DNA of 64,000 nucleotides from Pseudoclavibacter sp. RFBB5. GTDB taxonomy: Bacteria > Actinomycetota > Actinomycetes > Actinomycetales > Microbacteriaceae. The notes below the pieces were generated by a model that was not told the DNA's origin, ran no database searches, and saw only the letters and a list, made by a program, of their open reading frames with translations. The translations under genes and the position numbers were made by a program. The stretch lies in contig NZ_PSTZ01000011.1 in assembly GCF_002931555.1 (NCBI RefSeq), positions 186,001 through 250,000 on the forward strand, read 5' to 3'. Within the stretch, counting starts at the first letter, position 1, and every line of letters begins with the position of its first letter. Below, one piece after another: positions 35,418 through 43,291 of this stretch.

Positions 35418-35732
35418 TCACCCGGTACCCGCTAGCTTCGAAGCCGACCGAACCGCCGCGGCCAGGATCGTCTGCCGCGCGCTTCCCTGCGGGAGACGCG
35501 GCGCGCACTGCCAGATTGTCAACCAGGCATGGGTCGTGGCCTCCTGCGCTCGATCCTCTCGATTCAGGAGTCTCAGCGCGAGCGCGAACATCATCGGGCT
35601 CAGGGCATCGTAGAGACGAGACAGCGCTGCACGGTCTCCCCAACCCACGAGCGCGAGGTCGGCGTTCAACGCCTCATCGCCCGAGTCGGATCCTCCATCG
35701 GCACGTGGCCGATCTGCCATGACAGTGCTCAT
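35418..35732 (-). pseudogene. Truncated ECF sigma-factor-like gene (region 2 only)
   Basis: A 104-residue reading frame starting at ATG 35732 after AGGTGG. Residues about 28-85 match region 2 of ECF sigma factors: W-G-D-R-A-A-L-S-R-L-Y, then L-N-R-E-D-R-A-Q-E-A-T-T-H-A-W-L-T-I-W. It stops right after and lacks region 4, which binds the -35 element, so it is unlikely to direct transcription alone. It marks the edge between chromosomal sequence and the accessory region to the right. Confidence 0.55.
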
Positions 35733-35853
35733 CGTGCGCCACCTCGCGTAGGCCCGCAGCTCGATGTGGACCGATCTGAGATCGACATGGTGACTCTCTC
35801 CCCGTGAACGCTCCGAAGCCGGCGGCTCATCCTCGAGCACGACAACTATTTAG

Positions 35854-35870
35854 TTAGGTAACCTACCTAA
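35854..35870. promoter_or_regulatory. 17-bp palindrome upstream of winged-helix gene
   Basis: TTAGGTA-ACC-TACCTAA is a perfect 7-bp inverted repeat with a 3-bp centre, 77 bases before the GTG at 35948. It resembles an iron-box (DtxR/IdeR) half-site but is two bases shorter than that 19-bp consensus, so I treat it as an unassigned operator. Confidence 0.5.
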
Positions 35871-35947
35871 GCCGAGAGGGTCATGGCCCTGAGTTTCCTG
35901 AGACCACATTGCTCTGCGCATCCTCAACCGCCTGAGACTCGCGGCGA

Positions 35948-36991
35948 GTGCGTGACCTACGTAGCCGGAACCCCGCCACGGGCGACGGCAGCGACGAAGG
36001 ATTCCTCGTCCGTTGCGCCGCCATGGTCGAGGCCGTGGACGCGGCACAGGCGCGCGCGAACGCGATGCCCGGTCTCTGGGGCGGCGACCGCGCCTCGTCC
36101 TCGCGGCGGTCCAGCACGGGTACGCACAGCACGCGTGCTGTCCTCGATGCCCTCTGCCTCTACATGGCCCAGGCTGCACAGCTCACGGTCGAGGCTGACG
36201 TGCGCCGCATCTCCGCGGACACCGGGTATGGCCTCACCACCGTCCACGAGGCGCTGCGCCGCCTCGCGACGGCCGCTGACGAAGCCTCCCCGGAGTCAGC
36301 CTGGATCGTCCGCGAGGGAACCCCGGAGGGCGCCCACGCGCAGCGCTACCGCCTCTCTCGGAAGTTCTCCACAGGGACAGAGGCTGGTAATCGGACACAA
36401 GTGCGTGCACGCCCCGCGGCAGCCTCCCCCCTGCAGGCTCGAAGCCAGCACATCGCCCGGCTTGCGAAGAATCTCCAGACGCTCGCGCACGACACCTTCG
36501 CCGCTCCTCGCAGCTTGGGCCGCACCGCAGGACTCGTCTACAAACACGTCGATGAAGGCTCCGTGCTCACCGTCGACGAACTCACCCGCAGTACCGGCCT
36601 CGACGCCACCCGCACCCGGCAAGCCCTCCGTGCCCTCCATCTGCACGGCCTTCTGTCCCGGACCGAGCACGGCTGGACTAGGGAAGAAAACTGCGACGTT
36701 GATTCCGTGGCGCACGTTCTCAACGTCGCAGGGCATCTCGAAGTTCGTCGAGCGCGATACGCCGACGAGCGGCATTGTTGGGCGTGGTGGCAGGCAGAGG
36801 TGCAATGGATGTCGAGGCGCGGGAAACAACGCCGTCGACGCCGCTCCCCCACGGCCGCGCAGCTGCTCAGCGTCAGCGACCGGCCGGACTATCCGAGATA
36901 CCCCCGCAGCGAGGGTCGAGGCGACCACCGAACCGCGCTCGCCCTCGTGCGTGCTGGCACCGTCAACGCTCCAGCGCTGCGCGCCGCATGA
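35948..36991 (+). CDS. Winged-helix protein of plasmid/island type
   Basis: A 347-residue basic protein with two helix-turn-helix stretches, about residues 78-112 (E-A-D-V-R-R-I-S-A-D-T-G-Y-G-L-T-T-V-H) and 215-250 (D-E-L-T-R-S-T-G-L-D-A-T-R-T-R-Q-A-L). It resembles the DNA-binding tails of replication or primase-helper proteins on actinobacterial plasmids and integrative elements. The GTG at 35948 lacks a clear ribosome binding site, so the gene may be the remnant of a longer one. It is followed by the 5' fragment of the SRAP gene and marks accessory DNA. Confidence 0.6.
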   Translation: MRDLRSRNPATGDGSDEGFLVRCAAMVEAVDAAQARANAMPGLWGGDRASSSRRSSTGTHSTRAVLDALCLYMAQAAQLTVEADVRRISADTGYGLTTVHEALRRLATAADEASPESAWIVREGTPEGAHAQRYRLSRKFSTGTEAGNRTQVRARPAAASPLQARSQHIARLAKNLQTLAHDTFAAPRSLGRTAGLVYKHVDEGSVLTVDELTRSTGLDATRTRQALRALHLHGLLSRTEHGWTREENCDVDSVAHVLNVAGHLEVRRARYADERHCWAWWQAEVQWMSRRGKQRRRRRSPTAAQLLSVSDRPDYPRYPRSEGRGDHRTALALVRAGTVNAPALRAA

Positions 36992-37021
36992 ATCTCTCGA
37001 CCGAATCGAACTCCTGAGCTC

Positions 37022-37033
37022 TACGCTGACGAC
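37022..37033 (+). promoter_or_regulatory. Leaderless -10 of the interrupted SRAP gene
   Basis: TACGCT at 37022-37027 lies six bases before ATG 37034, the same spacing seen at other likely leaderless starts in this window. It supports 37034 as a true native start even though the coding region is now broken nine codons later. Confidence 0.5.
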
Positions 37034-37060
37034 ATGTGCGGCCGATACGTCATCGCGAAG
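37034..37060 (+). pseudogene. SRAP/HMCES-type (yedK) gene, 5' fragment
   Basis: Nine codons reading M-C-G-R-Y-V-I-A-K, the invariant N-terminus of the SRAP (YedK/HMCES) family. Its Cys2, freed by Met removal, forms the covalent thiazolidine with abasic sites in single-stranded DNA. After codon 9 the reading becomes unrelated (R-L-S-I-I-R-L-A-R) and enters the mobile element. The rest of the family sequence, starting S-S-D-L-L-F-E-F, resumes at about 45788. The gene is therefore split by an insertion of about 8.7 kb. Confidence 0.85.
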
Positions 37061-37065
37061 AGACT

Positions 37066-37077
37066 GAGCATTATTCG
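37066..37077 (+). repeat. Left terminal inverted repeat of the element
   Basis: GAGCATTATTCG, five bases inside the break in the SRAP gene. Its inverted partner is at 45767-45778. A looser third copy (GAGTATTACTTCCG read on the minus strand) lies immediately internal to the right repeat. Confidence 0.65.
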
Positions 37078-37258
37078 TCTCGCGCGTACCGCGGAACCGC
37101 AGGCTTTCGAGCCGGGCGCGCCACAACTCGAGCGGGGGGCTGGAAGGGTCGAGTCTCGAATCGAGCCGCTTGCGCTGAAATGGCGGCCGTTCGTGGGCGT
37201 ACTGGTGCGAAAAGTGTCCATCTGACCTGGGTGCCAGAGGTGCGGTCAGCTCTCACTC

Positions 37259-37284
37259 TTGCATCATTGTTGAATCTGATGCAA
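37259..37284. promoter_or_regulatory. Dyad upstream of the recombination genes
   Basis: TTGCATCA (37259-37266) and TGATGCAA (37277-37284) are perfect 8-bp arms with a 10-bp spacer, ending ten bases before the integrase GTG. It is a likely binding site for the small HTH protein of the module or for the recombinase. The other sequence between 37078 and 37258 is GC-rich with repeated TCGAG words and no gene. Confidence 0.55.
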
Positions 37285-37294
37285 CACTTGGCGG

Positions 37295-38401
37295 GTGAGC
37301 GAGCAGCGCAGTTCTCGTGGCTTCCCAGGCCGACTGGACGCCAATGTCGTGCCCCTAAATCAGGAACAATTTGTCCTTGACGGCATGCTGGCGGGCTGGG
37401 TTGACCAGCAAGTGAGTCGTGGGCTCGCTCCGTCAACGATCACCGCTCGCGTTGCGATGATCCGTCGCCTGCGTGAGTTCGCGGATGCGTACCCGTGGGC
37501 GTGGACGCCCGAGGACCTCGAAGCGTTCAGCGTGGAGCTGGCTTCGGGCGCGCGGCCCGTGACGAAATCGACACTGCGCGGATATCAGGTCGTCGTGCGC
37601 GCGTTCTGCGACTTCATCACCGACGCCCGCTACCCGTGGGCAGCCGAGTGCGTAGAGAGATTCGGGGAGCCTCCCGTCCAGATCTGCCACGAGTGGAACA
37701 CGCTCGCGCACATCGTCGAATACGAGGGGCGACCACAGCGACGAGCGTTGACGTACGACGAACTCGAGCTGTTCTTCACGGCCACAGATGAGCGAGTGGC
37801 GGCGATCCAGCGCGCTGGGCGAAAGGGAGCACTCTCTGCGTTGCGTGACGCCGTCCTCTTCAAGACCGTCTACGCCTTCGGGCTCCGCCGCAGCGAAGCA
37901 GCCGGTCTGGATCTGGCGGACGTGAGATCTAGCCCCGGAGTTTCGAGATTCGGAGAGTGCGGTGCCGTTTATGTGCGGTGGGGCAAGGCGTCTCGAGGCT
38001 CCGGGCCGAAGCGACGAACGGTACTGGCAGTCCCTGAGTTCGACTGGGCTGTCGAGGGGCTTCGGCAGTGGATCGAGGAGGATCGAGCACTCTATGGAGC
38101 TTCGCGCTCTGATGCCCTCTGGCTCACTGAGCGTGGAACTCGAGTGTCGTTGCGGTACCTCGATTTCCGTTTCGCCGAACTTCGAGACCACCTAGGACTG
38201 CCCCCAGAGCTGACCGTGCACGCGTTGCGACACTCGTACGTGACGAATCTGATCGAGTGGGGGTATGCCGAGCGCTTCGTGCAGGACCAGGTCGGGCATG
38301 CTTACGCGTCGACGACGGCGATCTACACCTCGGTCGGTGATGACTTCAAGAACCGCGTCCTCGCGAATGCCCTTCGACGGATCTATGGAGACGACTCATG
38401 A
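37295..38401 (+). CDS. Tyrosine recombinase (transposon integrase)
   Basis: A 368-residue tyrosine recombinase with an N-terminal SAM-like core-binding domain (about 25-125) and a C-terminal catalytic domain. All catalytic residues are visible: Arg198/199 in G-L-R-R-S-E, a Lys near 231, H309-x-x-R312-H in V-H-A-L-R-H-S, His335 in V-G-H-A-Y-A-S-T-T, and Tyr344. It should cut and join the ends of the element. GTG 37295 follows GGCGG; the next gene overlaps by four bases. In size it matches TnpA of Tn554 (about 361 residues). Confidence 0.85.
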   Translation: MSEQRSSRGFPGRLDANVVPLNQEQFVLDGMLAGWVDQQVSRGLAPSTITARVAMIRRLREFADAYPWAWTPEDLEAFSVELASGARPVTKSTLRGYQVVVRAFCDFITDARYPWAAECVERFGEPPVQICHEWNTLAHIVEYEGRPQRRALTYDELELFFTATDERVAAIQRAGRKGALSALRDAVLFKTVYAFGLRRSEAAGLDLADVRSSPGVSRFGECGAVYVRWGKASRGSGPKRRTVLAVPEFDWAVEGLRQWIEEDRALYGASRSDALWLTERGTRVSLRYLDFRFAELRDHLGLPPELTVHALRHSYVTNLIEWGYAERFVQDQVGHAYASTTAIYTSVGDDFKNRVLANALRRIYGDDS

Positions 38402-38736
38402 CCAGCCCCACCATCCAGTGGAACCTGCGCACGCTCATGGCGGCCAACAGCATGTTCCAGACCACGGACCTCATCGAGCCGTTGCGAGAGCACGGCGTCA
38501 ACCTGTCGCGGGAGCAGGTGTACCGCCTAGTGACAAAAGTTCCGGAGCGGCTCAACACGACTGTCCTCGTCGCGCTGTGTCACATCTTCGGATGCGCACC
38601 GAACGACCTCATCGAGATCCCGGACGCCGCGGCGGCACGGGAGCGAAGCGCAGTCAATGAACCTGCGACCTCGCCTGTGGTCCAGCGTGAGCTGAAGCCG
38701 GTGCCGGCTCGGATTCAGCGTCCGACCAAGGCGTAG
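38398..38736 (+). CDS. Small helix-turn-helix protein of the recombination module
   Basis: A 112-residue protein with a Cro/C1-like helix-turn-helix fold: L-M-A-A-N-S-M-F-Q-T-T-D-L, N-L-S-R-E-Q-V-Y-R-L-V and L-V-A-L-C-H-I-F-G-C-A-P-N-D-L. The last 35 residues are basic and Pro-rich. ATG 38398 overlaps the integrase stop, and the next gene follows by four bases, so the three are co-translated. By position and size it parallels the small TnpC of Tn554, which guides orientation and frequency of transposition. The sequence family is different, so equivalence is inference. Confidence 0.75.
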   Translation: MTSPTIQWNLRTLMAANSMFQTTDLIEPLREHGVNLSREQVYRLVTKVPERLNTTVLVALCHIFGCAPNDLIEIPDAAAARERSAVNEPATSPVVQRELKPVPARIQRPTKA

Positions 38737-38740
38737 AACC

Positions 38741-40171
38741 GTGGCAACGTGGGCGGATCGGTGCGACAACTGCCATCGAGACGTGATCAGCCGGTACCAG
38801 CTGCTCGGAGGCCGGATCTGCAACGCCTGCTACAGCGGGCTGCGCAGGAACCCTGCCCGATGCCCCGGTTGCGCGGAGATCCGCGTGCTGGCGCATCTCG
38901 ACAGCGGCGGGGCACGTGTATGTGCCGCCTGCGTGGGCCGTGTCGACCGCTTCGGTTGCAGGGACTGCGGTAGTCACCAGCAGCTGACCGGCTCGCAGTG
39001 CGGGAGTTGTCGACTCTCAGAACGACTGGCGAAGCTCCTCGACGATGGAACTGGCACTGTGCACGAGCGCCTGCAGCCGCTCAGTGACTATCTACTCGCG
39101 GTCAAGGATCCGCGGACCGCGGTGCGGTGGTTGAAGCGTGAATCTGTCGCAGACACCCTCCGAGGCATGGCGAAGGGGCAGCTCCCGGTCGCACACACGA
39201 CACTCGACGAGCTCCCGTTGAGTATGAAAACCCGCTACTTCCGTCGACTCCTCATCAGCGCAAACGTGCTCCCCGAGATCGATGTCTTCTTGAACGAGCT
39301 TGAGCTTGCGTTGGCGCGGTTCCTGACAACGATTCCTGAGGAGCATGCGCGCCTGATCCGTCGGTACCATCAGTGGCGCACGCTCCCTCGCCTACGACAG
39401 CGGGCCGAGCCCACATCGACGGGCGTATTCGCGAACCACATGCGAAACGTTCGCCTGATTGCTGCGTTCCTGGCATGGCTGCAGGAGCAGCATCTGCACC
39501 TCTCGACGATGGATCAGGCAGTCGTTGATCGCTACTTCGCCGCGGCGTCCAGCCGTGATGTGCTGGGGCAGTTCCTCACCTGGGCAGCGGGGTCTGGGCT
39601 GTGCACGAGAGTCGAGGTTCCGCGGGTACGCGGCGGGCCACCTCAGGCGGCCATGTCAGACGAAGCGCTGGCGGAACTCGCCGAGCGAGTGCTGGCGGAC
39701 GTGGCGTTGTCTCCTGTCGGGCGTCTCCTCGCGTTGTTCGCGATCGTCTACGCGCAACCCATCCGATCAAGCGTCGAGCTCCGCCTCGAGGCGGTGGAAC
39801 AGGACGAGGGACGAGTGTCGATCAGGTTCGCCGCGACCCGAGTCCACTTGCCAGCAACCATCGCCAAGCTCCTCCAGGAGCACCTCGAGCAGCTCGAAAC
39901 ACGCGGAAGCTACCACCCGATTGTGAATGAGTGGCTCTTCCCTGGGATCGTGCCAGGGCAGCATCTCGCTGCGGGAACGGGCATCGGCTTGCTCACGCGC
40001 GCGGGCCTGAGTGTGCGAGCACTTCGCACGTCCAGGCTCGTCCTGCTGTCACAGACCGTGCCGGCAAGGGTGCTCGCTGATGTGATTGGGATCAGCACGC
40101 AGACCGCGCATGCCCGGAGCATCGCTTCCGGCGGTACCTGGCAGAGCTACCCCGAGCTGCGCCGAGGCTGA
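38741..40171 (+). CDS. Zn-ribbon protein with degenerate tyrosine-recombinase fold
   Basis: A 476-residue protein. The first 90 residues hold six C-x-x-C pairs (8/11, 27/30, 41/44, 61/64, 73/76, 87/90), enough for three zinc ribbons. The remainder is helical and ends in a recombinase-like domain. It retains Y-A-Q-P-I-R-S-S-V-E-L-R (first Arg) and V-R-A-L-R-T-S-R-L (the HxxR box with His replaced by Arg). The GH and catalytic Tyr positions (I-G-I-S-T-Q-T-A-H-A-R) look altered. It is probably a catalytically weak DNA-binding partner of the active recombinase, like the second large recombinase of three-gene transposons. Confidence 0.65.
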   Translation: MATWADRCDNCHRDVISRYQLLGGRICNACYSGLRRNPARCPGCAEIRVLAHLDSGGARVCAACVGRVDRFGCRDCGSHQQLTGSQCGSCRLSERLAKLLDDGTGTVHERLQPLSDYLLAVKDPRTAVRWLKRESVADTLRGMAKGQLPVAHTTLDELPLSMKTRYFRRLLISANVLPEIDVFLNELELALARFLTTIPEEHARLIRRYHQWRTLPRLRQRAEPTSTGVFANHMRNVRLIAAFLAWLQEQHLHLSTMDQAVVDRYFAAASSRDVLGQFLTWAAGSGLCTRVEVPRVRGGPPQAAMSDEALAELAERVLADVALSPVGRLLALFAIVYAQPIRSSVELRLEAVEQDEGRVSIRFAATRVHLPATIAKLLQEHLEQLETRGSYHPIVNEWLFPGIVPGQHLAAGTGIGLLTRAGLSVRALRTSRLVLLSQTVPARVLADVIGISTQTAHARSIASGGTWQSYPELRRG

Positions 40172-40189
40172 GTAGCGCGTGCCGCTGCG

Positions 40190-40597
40190 TCAGAGGCGGC
40201 GGTGCAGGGCTTCGACGCGGGCGCGGATATCGTCACGAACGAGTCGCATGCGTTCCATACCTTCGATGCCGCGATCGGAGGGCTCGCCCGTGATCCACGT
40301 CTCGACCTCCACACCGGCAGTCTCCGGTGCGCGTGCTTCCGCGCCGAGCACGACGATGAGGTCAGCCGCGTCGATCATCTCCGGCGTGAGCTGCTTCGGG
40401 TACTCGTCTCCGACGCTCACGCCGATCTCGGCGAGCGAGTCCACGGATTGCTGGTTGAGGGCAGTGCCGGGCTTCGTGCCCGCGGACGTGACGTGCACCT
40501 CGGGGCCGGCCACGGAACGCAGGAGCGCTGCGGCCATCTGGGACTTGCCGCCGTTCTTCTGGCAGACGAACACGATGTTCGTGGGAGTGGCGGTCAT
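40190..40597 (-). CDS. ArsC-like low-molecular-weight phosphatase-fold protein
   Basis: A 135-residue protein of the arsenate-reductase/LMW-phosphatase fold. The P-loop reads F-V-C-Q-K-N-G-G-K-S, keeping Cys12 but with Lys18 where arsenate reductases have Arg. It also lacks the M-G-C-G-D-A-C-P loop seen in the two other ArsC proteins here. It may be a reductase with altered chemistry, or a non-catalytic sensor. ATG 40597 overlaps the arsR stop (ATGA), so it is co-expressed with the repressor on the minus strand. Confidence 0.7.
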   Translation of the reverse strand: MTATPTNIVFVCQKNGGKSQMAAALLRSVAGPEVHVTSAGTKPGTALNQQSVDSLAEIGVSVGDEYPKQLTPEMIDAADLIVVLGAEARAPETAGVEVETWITGEPSDRGIEGMERMRLVRDDIRARVEALHRRL

Positions 40598-40965
40598 CTG
40601 GTCACTCCGGTGAGCTCGTTGCTGGTGAGGAGGGCGGCGAGCGAGTCGAGCGCGCCAGGGACGAGACTGAAGTAGGCCCACGAGCCGCGCTTCTCGCGGG
40701 AGAGGATGCCCGCCTCGACCAGGATCTTCAGGTGGTGGGAGACGGTGGGCTGCCCAAGCCCGAGCGGCTCCGTGAGGTCGCACGCGCACGCCTCCGCCTT
40801 CTCCTGCGCCGCGATCATCGAGATGAGCCGCAACCGGGCCGGGTCCGCGATGACTTTGAGGGTTCTGGCCAGCTTCTCGGCGTTCTCCGCGGAGATCGCC
40901 TCGTCGGTGAGGGGCTCGCAGCAGGCGGTCACGTCGGTGAGCGGCAGGAGTTGCGTGAACGACAT
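40594..40965 (-). CDS. arsR: Arsenite-responsive repressor ArsR
   Basis: A 123-residue ArsR/SmtB-family repressor with a winged helix at about residues 27-105 (L-G-Q-P-T-V-S-H-H-L-K-I-L). Candidate As(III) ligands are Cys15, Cys16 (T-A-C-C-E-P) and Cys60/62 (E-A-C-A-C-D). This N-terminal C-C plus central Cys arrangement recalls the Corynebacterium CgArsR type rather than E. coli ArsR. Start ATG 40965 follows GGAGGA. It is divergent from acr3; the shared 100-bp gap holds inverted and direct repeats it probably binds. Confidence 0.9.
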   Translation of the reverse strand: MSFTQLLPLTDVTACCEPLTDEAISAENAEKLARTLKVIADPARLRLISMIAAQEKAEACACDLTEPLGLGQPTVSHHLKILVEAGILSREKRGSWAYFSLVPGALDSLAALLTSNELTGVTR

Positions 40966-40985
40966 CTGAACGTCCTCCAAGGAAA

Positions 40986-41052
40986 TTGACAGTCATCGAT
41001 ACCCTAGCCATACTCGTATCGATCCGCATCAATATCGACCGAGATCAATATC
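40986..41052. promoter_or_regulatory. Divergent ars promoter and ArsR operators
   Basis: On the plus strand TTGACA (40986-40991), a 17-base spacer and CATACT (41009-41014) form a promoter for acr3. Overlapping it are perfect 8-bp arms ATCGATAC (40995-41002) and GTATCGAT (41016-41023). Then come two direct copies of ATCAATATC (41028-41036, 41044-41052). These AT-rich ATCxAT words are typical of ArsR sites; occupancy would block both directions. Confidence 0.7.
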
Positions 41053-41065
41053 TCTCTGGAGCTTC

Positions 41066-42160
41066 ATGACTGCTGTCACCCCACCCGTCAAGCTCGGCAC
41101 CACAGATCGGTTCCTGCCGGTCTGGATCATCGCGGCCATGGCCCTCGGCCTCGCTCTCGCGGTGTTCGTCCCCGCCGTCGGGGAAGCGCTGCACGCGTTC
41201 GAGATCGGCTCGGTGAGCGTCCCGATCGCCATCGGGTTGCTGGTGATGATGTACCCGGTGCTCGCGAAGGTCCGCTACTCGGATGCCCGAGCGGTCGCGG
41301 GGGACCGGAAGCTGCTGATCTCCTCGCTCGTCATGAACTGGCTCGTGGGACCCGCCCTCATGTTCGCCCTCGCCTGGCTGCTGCTGCCGGATCTGCCCGA
41401 GTACCGCACCGGGCTCATCATCGTGGGGCTTGCTCGCTGCATCGCGATGGTGTTGATCTGGAACGACCTCGCCTGCGGGGACCGGGAGGCGGCCGCGTTC
41501 CTCGTGGCTGTGAACTCCGTGTTCCAGGTCATCATGTTCGGGGCGCTCGGCTGGTTCTACCTGCAGCTGCTCCCATCCTGGCTGGGCCTGCCCACGACCA
41601 GCGCGGACTTCTCGTTCTGGGCGATCACGATCAGCGTGCTCGTGTTCCTCGGCATCCCGCTGCTCGCCGGCTACCTGTCCCGCCGCATCGGGGAGTCGGC
41701 GAAGGGCCGCGACTGGTACGAGTCGCGGTTCCTACCCAAGGTCGGGCCGTTCGCGCTCTACGGGCTGCTGTTCACGATCGTCATGCTCTTCGCGCTCCAG
41801 GGGCAGCAGGTCATCGACCGCCCCTGGGACGTCGCCCGCATCGCCCTGCCGCTGCTCATCTACTTCGCCGTCACGTTCCTCCTCGGCTTCGGGCTCGGGA
41901 AGCTCGTGGGGCTCGGTTACGAGCGCACCACGACGCTCGCGTTCACCGCAGCGGGCAACAACTTCGAGCTCGCCATCGCCGTCGCCATCGGCACCTTCGG
42001 CGCGACCAGCGGCCAGGCCCTCGCAGGCATCGTCGGCCCGCTGATCGAGGTGCCCGTGCTGGTCGCCCTCGTCTACGTCGCGCTCTGGCTACGCCCACGA
42101 CTCTTCCCCGCCGCCACAGCCACCCCGGCACCCGCTGCATCGTCGACCACCCTCGTCTGA
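41066..42160 (+). CDS. acr3: Arsenite efflux transporter Acr3
   Basis: A 364-residue arsenite permease of the ACR3 (BART) family, about ten membrane segments. The essential residues of the family are present: Cys125 in A-R-C-I-A-M-V-L-I-W-N and Glu301 in T-A-A-G-N-N-F-E-L-A. It expels As(III) and possibly Sb(III) using the proton motive force. It is first in a rightward operon of five genes and would export the arsenite made by the reductases that follow. The operon is controlled by the divergent ArsR. Confidence 0.95.
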   Translation: MTAVTPPVKLGTTDRFLPVWIIAAMALGLALAVFVPAVGEALHAFEIGSVSVPIAIGLLVMMYPVLAKVRYSDARAVAGDRKLLISSLVMNWLVGPALMFALAWLLLPDLPEYRTGLIIVGLARCIAMVLIWNDLACGDREAAAFLVAVNSVFQVIMFGALGWFYLQLLPSWLGLPTTSADFSFWAITISVLVFLGIPLLAGYLSRRIGESAKGRDWYESRFLPKVGPFALYGLLFTIVMLFALQGQQVIDRPWDVARIALPLLIYFAVTFLLGFGLGKLVGLGYERTTTLAFTAAGNNFELAIAVAIGTFGATSGQALAGIVGPLIEVPVLVALVYVALWLRPRLFPAATATPAPAASSTTLV

Positions 42161-42193
42161 CCCCGCTCCACCCACCTCTTCGAAAGGCCCCTG

Positions 42194-42604
42194 ATGTCCA
42201 CGAAACCTTCCGTGCTCTTCGTCTGCGTCCACAACGCTGGCCGCTCCCAGATGGCCGCCGGCTACCTCACCGCCCTCGCAGCTGGGCGTATCGAGGTGCT
42301 CTCCGCGGGGAGCGAGCCGAAAGACCAGATCAACCCCGTCGCCGTCGAGGCCATGGCCGAGGAGGGCATCGACATCGCCGGCAACACCCCGAAGGTGCTC
42401 ACCACGGAAGCCGTCCAGGCCTCCGACGTCGTGATCACCATGGGCTGCGGCGATGCCTGCCCCTTCTTCCCCGGCAAGCGCTACGAGGACTGGAAGCTCG
42501 ACGACCCCGCGGGGCAGGGCATCGAGGCCGTGCGCCCCATCCGCGACGACATCAAGCAGCGCGTCGAAGCGCTCATCGCCGATCTGCTTCCCGAGAAGGC
42601 GTAA
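42194..42604 (+). CDS. arsC: Arsenate reductase ArsC (LMW-phosphatase fold)
   Basis: A 136-residue arsenate reductase. The P-loop is V-C-V-H-N-A-G-R-S with Cys11 and Arg17, followed by [18 protein letters not shown]. This pattern is found in both thioredoxin- and mycothiol-linked ArsC proteins of actinobacteria. It reduces arsenate to arsenite for export by Acr3. Spacing to the next gene is six bases, so it is operonic. Confidence 0.92.
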   Translation: MSTKPSVLFVCVHNAGRSQMAAGYLTALAAGRIEVLSAGSEPKDQINPVAVEAMAEEGIDIAGNTPKVLTTEAVQASDVVITMGCGDACPFFPGKRYEDWKLDDPAGQGIEAVRPIRDDIKQRVEALIADLLPEKA

Positions 42605-42610
42605 CCGACC

Positions 42611-43291
42611 ATGACCGATCTCAGCCAGCGCCGGGGACTGCCCGGCCTCGCCTACCCCGAAGCCTCCCTCCAGCGCCTCGCGGGCGAGCTGGCCGAGCAG
42701 TTCACCGGCATCTTCACTCCCGAAACCGTCGAACGGTACGTGCTCGAGTCCTACGCGGCCCTGCTGCGCACCTCCACCGTCAAAGCGCACCTGGTCACCA
42801 ACACGACGAGGTTCGCGAAAGACCGCCTCACCGCGCTCGCCCAAGCCAAGGGCGACATCGCCCGCCCCGTGCCGGAAATCCTGTTCCTGTGCGAGCAGAA
42901 CGCTGGCCGCTCGCAGATGGCCGCGGTCCTCACCCAGGCGCTGGCAGGTGACCAGGTGCACGTGCGCTCCGCGGGTTCCGCACCCGCGAAGACGCTCCAC
43001 CCGGAAGCGGTCGACGCGATGGCGGAGCTCGGCCTCGACCTCGGCCAGGAGTTCCCGAAGCCCCTCACCGACGATGTCGTGCAGGCCGCGGACGTCGTCA
43101 TCACGATGGGCTGCGGCGACGCCTGCCCCGTCTACCCGGGCAAGCAGTACCAGGACTGGAACCTCACCGATCCGTCCGGACTGGGTGCCGACGAGGTGCG
43201 GGTGATCCGCGAGCAGCTCCACACGCACGTCACCGAGCTGCTCGCGAGCCTCGGTGTCTCCCCCATCGCGCTCGAAGGCTCCCGCGCGTGA
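42611..43291 (+). CDS. Arsenate reductase with N-terminal helical domain
   Basis: A 226-residue protein: residues 1-85 form a three-helix domain (with [12 protein letters not shown]), and residues 88-222 are an ArsC domain. The latter has P-loop [10 protein letters not shown] (Cys94, Arg100) and [12 protein letters not shown]. The same helical domain precedes some corynebacterial ArsC1'-type reductases and the phosphatase-like part of other actinobacterial proteins. It probably gives a second arsenate reductase with a different electron donor. It overlaps the next gene by four bases. Confidence 0.88.
   Translation: MTDLSQRRGLPGLAYPEASLQRLAGELAEQFTGIFTPETVERYVLESYAALLRTSTVKAHLVTNTTRFAKDRLTALAQAKGDIARPVPEILFLCEQNAGRSQMAAVLTQALAGDQVHVRSAGSAPAKTLHPEAVDAMAELGLDLGQEFPKPLTDDVVQAADVVITMGCGDACPVYPGKQYQDWNLTDPSGLGADEVRVIREQLHTHVTELLASLGVSPIALEGSRA

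Noticed and set aside
35854-35870. Iron box for DtxR/IdeR
   Set aside because: The dyad is two bases shorter than the 19-bp consensus and no iron gene is near.
35883-37067. 394-residue plus-strand frame
   Set aside because: Overlaps the winged-helix gene in another frame and is Ser/Arg/Pro-rich without motifs; the 35948 frame has two helix-turn-helix stretches.
37034-37225. 63-residue intact small protein from the SRAP start
   Set aside because: Only the first nine residues match a family; the rest is translation of the element's end, so it is a fragment rather than a gene.
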